Positions 62,415-64,000 of a stretch of 64,000 bases of DNA are shown piece after piece. Numbering within the stretch: the stretch's first letter is position 1; every line of letters starts with the position of its first letter. The DNA lies in contig OZ024834.1 in assembly GCA_964016985.1 (NCBI GenBank), forward strand, positions 87,394,937 through 87,458,936, written 5' to 3'. The stretch comes from Anodontia alba (Eukaryota > Mollusca > Bivalvia > Lucinida > Lucinidae). The translations under genes were made by a program, and so were the position numbers. The notes under the pieces were generated by a model. The model was not told the origin of the DNA. It ran no database searches and was given only the letters and a program-made list of their open reading frames with translations.

Positions 62415-62452
62415 TTAACCCTTAAAGCGGCAATCACAACTGCAGCAGACAA

Positions 62453-62485
<33 letters not shown>

Positions 62486-62619
62486 CAGAGAAAAGTCTTG
62501 ACATTTCATATGAATCATCTTCTTGGCAGACGATTCACATGAAAACTTGTTTTCTCTGAAAAAAAAAAAATAAATAAATGTCGTCTGCTACAAATTTTGC
62601 TTGGCGCTTTAAGGGTTAA
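62415..62619 (+). mobile_element. TTAA-3 MITE in p190 intron
   Basis: TTAA edges, CCCTTAAAGCGGCAATCACA and TTTGCTTGGCGCTTTAAGGG, poly-T then stem GTCTTGACATTTCATATGAA and complement. Twenty-nine bases after the donor. Confidence 0.85.
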
Positions 62620-62815
62620 CACTGCCTGCTTAGGAAAAATTCAGCAGACCTCATTTTGAAATTTTTTTTTTTTTATTAGTAATCCTAGCAAATAGGATAT
62701 GACACTTAATGCAAATTGTCTCCTAGGAGAGAATTTGCATGAAATGTCAAGTCCTGTTTCCAAGGCAAATTAAGAAAAAAATCATCAGTTTGTCATCTGC
62801 TCAATTTACTCATGA
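62616..62815 (-). mobile_element. TTAA-2 MITE
   Basis: Shares TTAA 62616-62619 with TTAA-3. CACTGCCTGCTTAGG, AATGCAAATTGTCTCCTAGG and complement, GTTTGTCATCTGCTC. Right end worn. Confidence 0.72.
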
Positions 62816-62853
62816 ATAGGGAATCAATGCACATTCAAAATAAACAACTCTGT

Positions 62854-63158
62854 TTGAGGCCTCGGTGGCTCAGTTGGATGCGCCGTGCGACTAGAGACCA
62901 GGAGGTATCGGGTTCAACCCCTGCCGAGGTCGGCAACATTCTTTTGTGGAGATTGATCCTGAAATATTTTCTACGGTCATTCTCTCCCTTCCGCTGATTC
63001 AAGAAGGGCAGTTGTCTTTCTGGCAAAAGAATGTGCACAATACTGGTTAACCGCTTAGAGGACTATGCCTGCCCAGTAAACGTGTGGTTAGGTAAACTGA
63101 CCACGCTCGACATGACCCATTGGGTTGACTGGGCCGTAAAACCTCAATACAAACAAAC
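62854..63158 (+). mobile_element. SINE-1, full length
   Basis: Head CCTCGGTGGCTCAGTTGG with B box GGGTTCAACCCC, body and tail. Target duplication AAATAAACAACTCTGT at 62838-62853 and 63159-63174. Confidence 0.93.
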
Positions 63159-63189
63159 AAATAAACAACTCTGTCAAAATTGCTATTGC

Positions 63190-63345
63190 TCCCTTCTGAA
63201 AAGGAGTCTACTCTAAAAGGAAAGAATTTGCTCCTTTGGGAGCAAATTCTTTCCTTTTGGAGTAGACTCCTTTTAGAGTAGATCCCTTTTAAAACAAATT
63301 CTTTCCTTTTAGAGTAGGCTCCTTTTCAGAAGGGGACTGGTGTAC
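63190..63345. mobile_element. AGGAAAG hairpin, best copy
   Basis: CCCTTCTGAAAAGGAGTCTA, CTCTAAAAGGAAAGAATTTG, centre GCTCCTTTGGGAGC, then the complement, with a further half arm (TTCTTTCCTTTTAGAGTAGG) that ends CCTTTTCAGAAGGG. Confidence 0.8.
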
Positions 63346-63394
63346 AGAAAAACAAACAGGAAGTAAAAAAAGTTGTCGCAAGCAAGCACCATTC

Positions 63395-63570
63395 TAATTT
63401 GTAACAGATGCCACTCTGTTTTTTTTTAAATATGTATATATATATATTTCTGAGAAACTAAGACTTGAGATTTCATATGAATACTCGGTAAGCCGTATTT
63501 TCTTAGAAACATGAAAAAGATATATTTCAGAATGTCATCTGCTACTGTTGTGAGTGGTGCTTTAACATGA
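63395..63570 (+). repeat. TTAA-3, decayed
   Basis: TTGTAACAGATGCC, ACTTGAGATTTCATATGAAT, GAATGTCATCTGCTACTG, GTGCTTTAAC. Confidence 0.55.
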
Positions 63571-63634
63571 ATGGGGACACCTGGTAGTTTTTTCTTGATT
63601 TTCAACCAGAAGCAAAATATTAGCAGGCAACATT

Positions 63635-64000
63635 CTGATATTTAGCTTACCTGAGCTATGCTCAGGATGACTATAGTGATCATTTTTTGTCTGTTGTCCA
63701 TCCGTGCATCCGTGCGGCCGTCTGTCTGTAAGCATTTTCAAACGACATCCTCTGAAGCGGCTGAACCAGTTTTGCTCAAATTTCACATGGACCCTCCTTA
63801 GGTTGGGGGAATGAAAGATTGCTGAAATAGTCGTGATCTGTTGACTAAGATGGCCGACTGGCCCATATATGGTAAAAACCTTTAAAAATTTTCTCCAGAA
63901 CCAAGGATGCCTTGGGGCTGAATCTTTGCACAAATCGTCAGTGATGGGAGGTCTACCAAAGTTGCTAAAATGATGGTCTTACATTGACATTTGCTTCCTT
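63635..64000. repeat. GAGCTATGCTCAGG-type dispersed repeat, partial
   Basis: CTTACCTGAGCTATGCTCAG, GTTGTCCATCCGTGCATCC, GAAGCGGCTGAACCAGTTTT, ATGGCCGACTGGCC and AGGATGCCTTGGGGCTGAAT. I recognise the style as a dispersed invertebrate repeat; there are no terminal repeats in the window. A minus frame (63562-63933) crosses it without a domain. Runs off the edge. Confidence 0.5.

Noticed and set aside
63562..63933. Minus frame of 123 codons at the right edge
   Set aside because: Lies in a dispersed repeat and a worn TTAA-3. No recognisable domain.

Overview
Eukaryotic genomic DNA, probably from a bivalve or other mollusc: split genes with GT-AG introns, AT-rich introns packed with short inverted-repeat transposons and tRNA-derived SINEs, and microsatellites. 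The organism call is inference from repeat style and the two metazoan genes; no species marker is visible.

Host genes. (1) 160-16615, + strand: the last eight exons (a-h) of an ABCB8-type mitochondrial half ABC transporter. Together they encode an almost complete nucleotide-binding domain, with each motif on its own exon (a: A-loop region; b/c: Walker A; c/d: Q-loop; e: signature and Walker B; f: D-loop; g: H-loop; h: C-terminus and stop). All splice phases agree. Exons c, e and g each have a degenerate copy just downstream. (2) 61981-62386, + strand: the first coding exon of a p190 RhoGAP (ARHGAP35/ARHGAP5 type), with probable 5' UTR from 61498; the gene runs off the right edge. (3) 20013-20214 may be a terminal exon of an unrecognised gene.

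The last intron of ABCB8 holds, in antisense, a complete LTR retrotransposon (9136-15475): 587-bp LTRs that look identical, a tRNA-Pro type primer-binding site, a polypurine tract and one 1570-codon gag-pol frame. Its pol order is protease, integrase, reverse transcriptase, RNase H. Integrase before RT is the Gmr1-like arrangement, unusual for Ty3/gypsy elements.

The 45 kb between the genes, and most introns, are mobile-element sediment. Names used below: TTAA-1 to TTAA-6, MITEs flanked by TTAA (piggyBac-like); GTAC, hairpin elements with core GTGGGTACTCATTAGAA and its complement, in three outer contexts (canonical, b, c); CAGTGT, the hairpin core AAACAGTGTAGATCCAGATC and its complement, found inside several TTAA families; TA elements with TACAGTCGA, TACACC or TACCGTATTCGA ends; CTCCAG, a hairpin with ends TAGACTGGCTCCAGTCTC; several hAT-like elements; AGGAAAG, a smaller hairpin; SINE-1 to SINE-5. 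Target-site duplications can be read for many copies and give a relative order of insertion.

The genes are independent in function: ABCB8 is a mitochondrial inner-membrane ATPase, p190 RhoGAP a regulator of Rho signalling. The most unusual material is the integrase-first retrotransposon, the splice-compatible duplicate of the ABC signature exon, and hairpin modules shared between MITE families with different termini.
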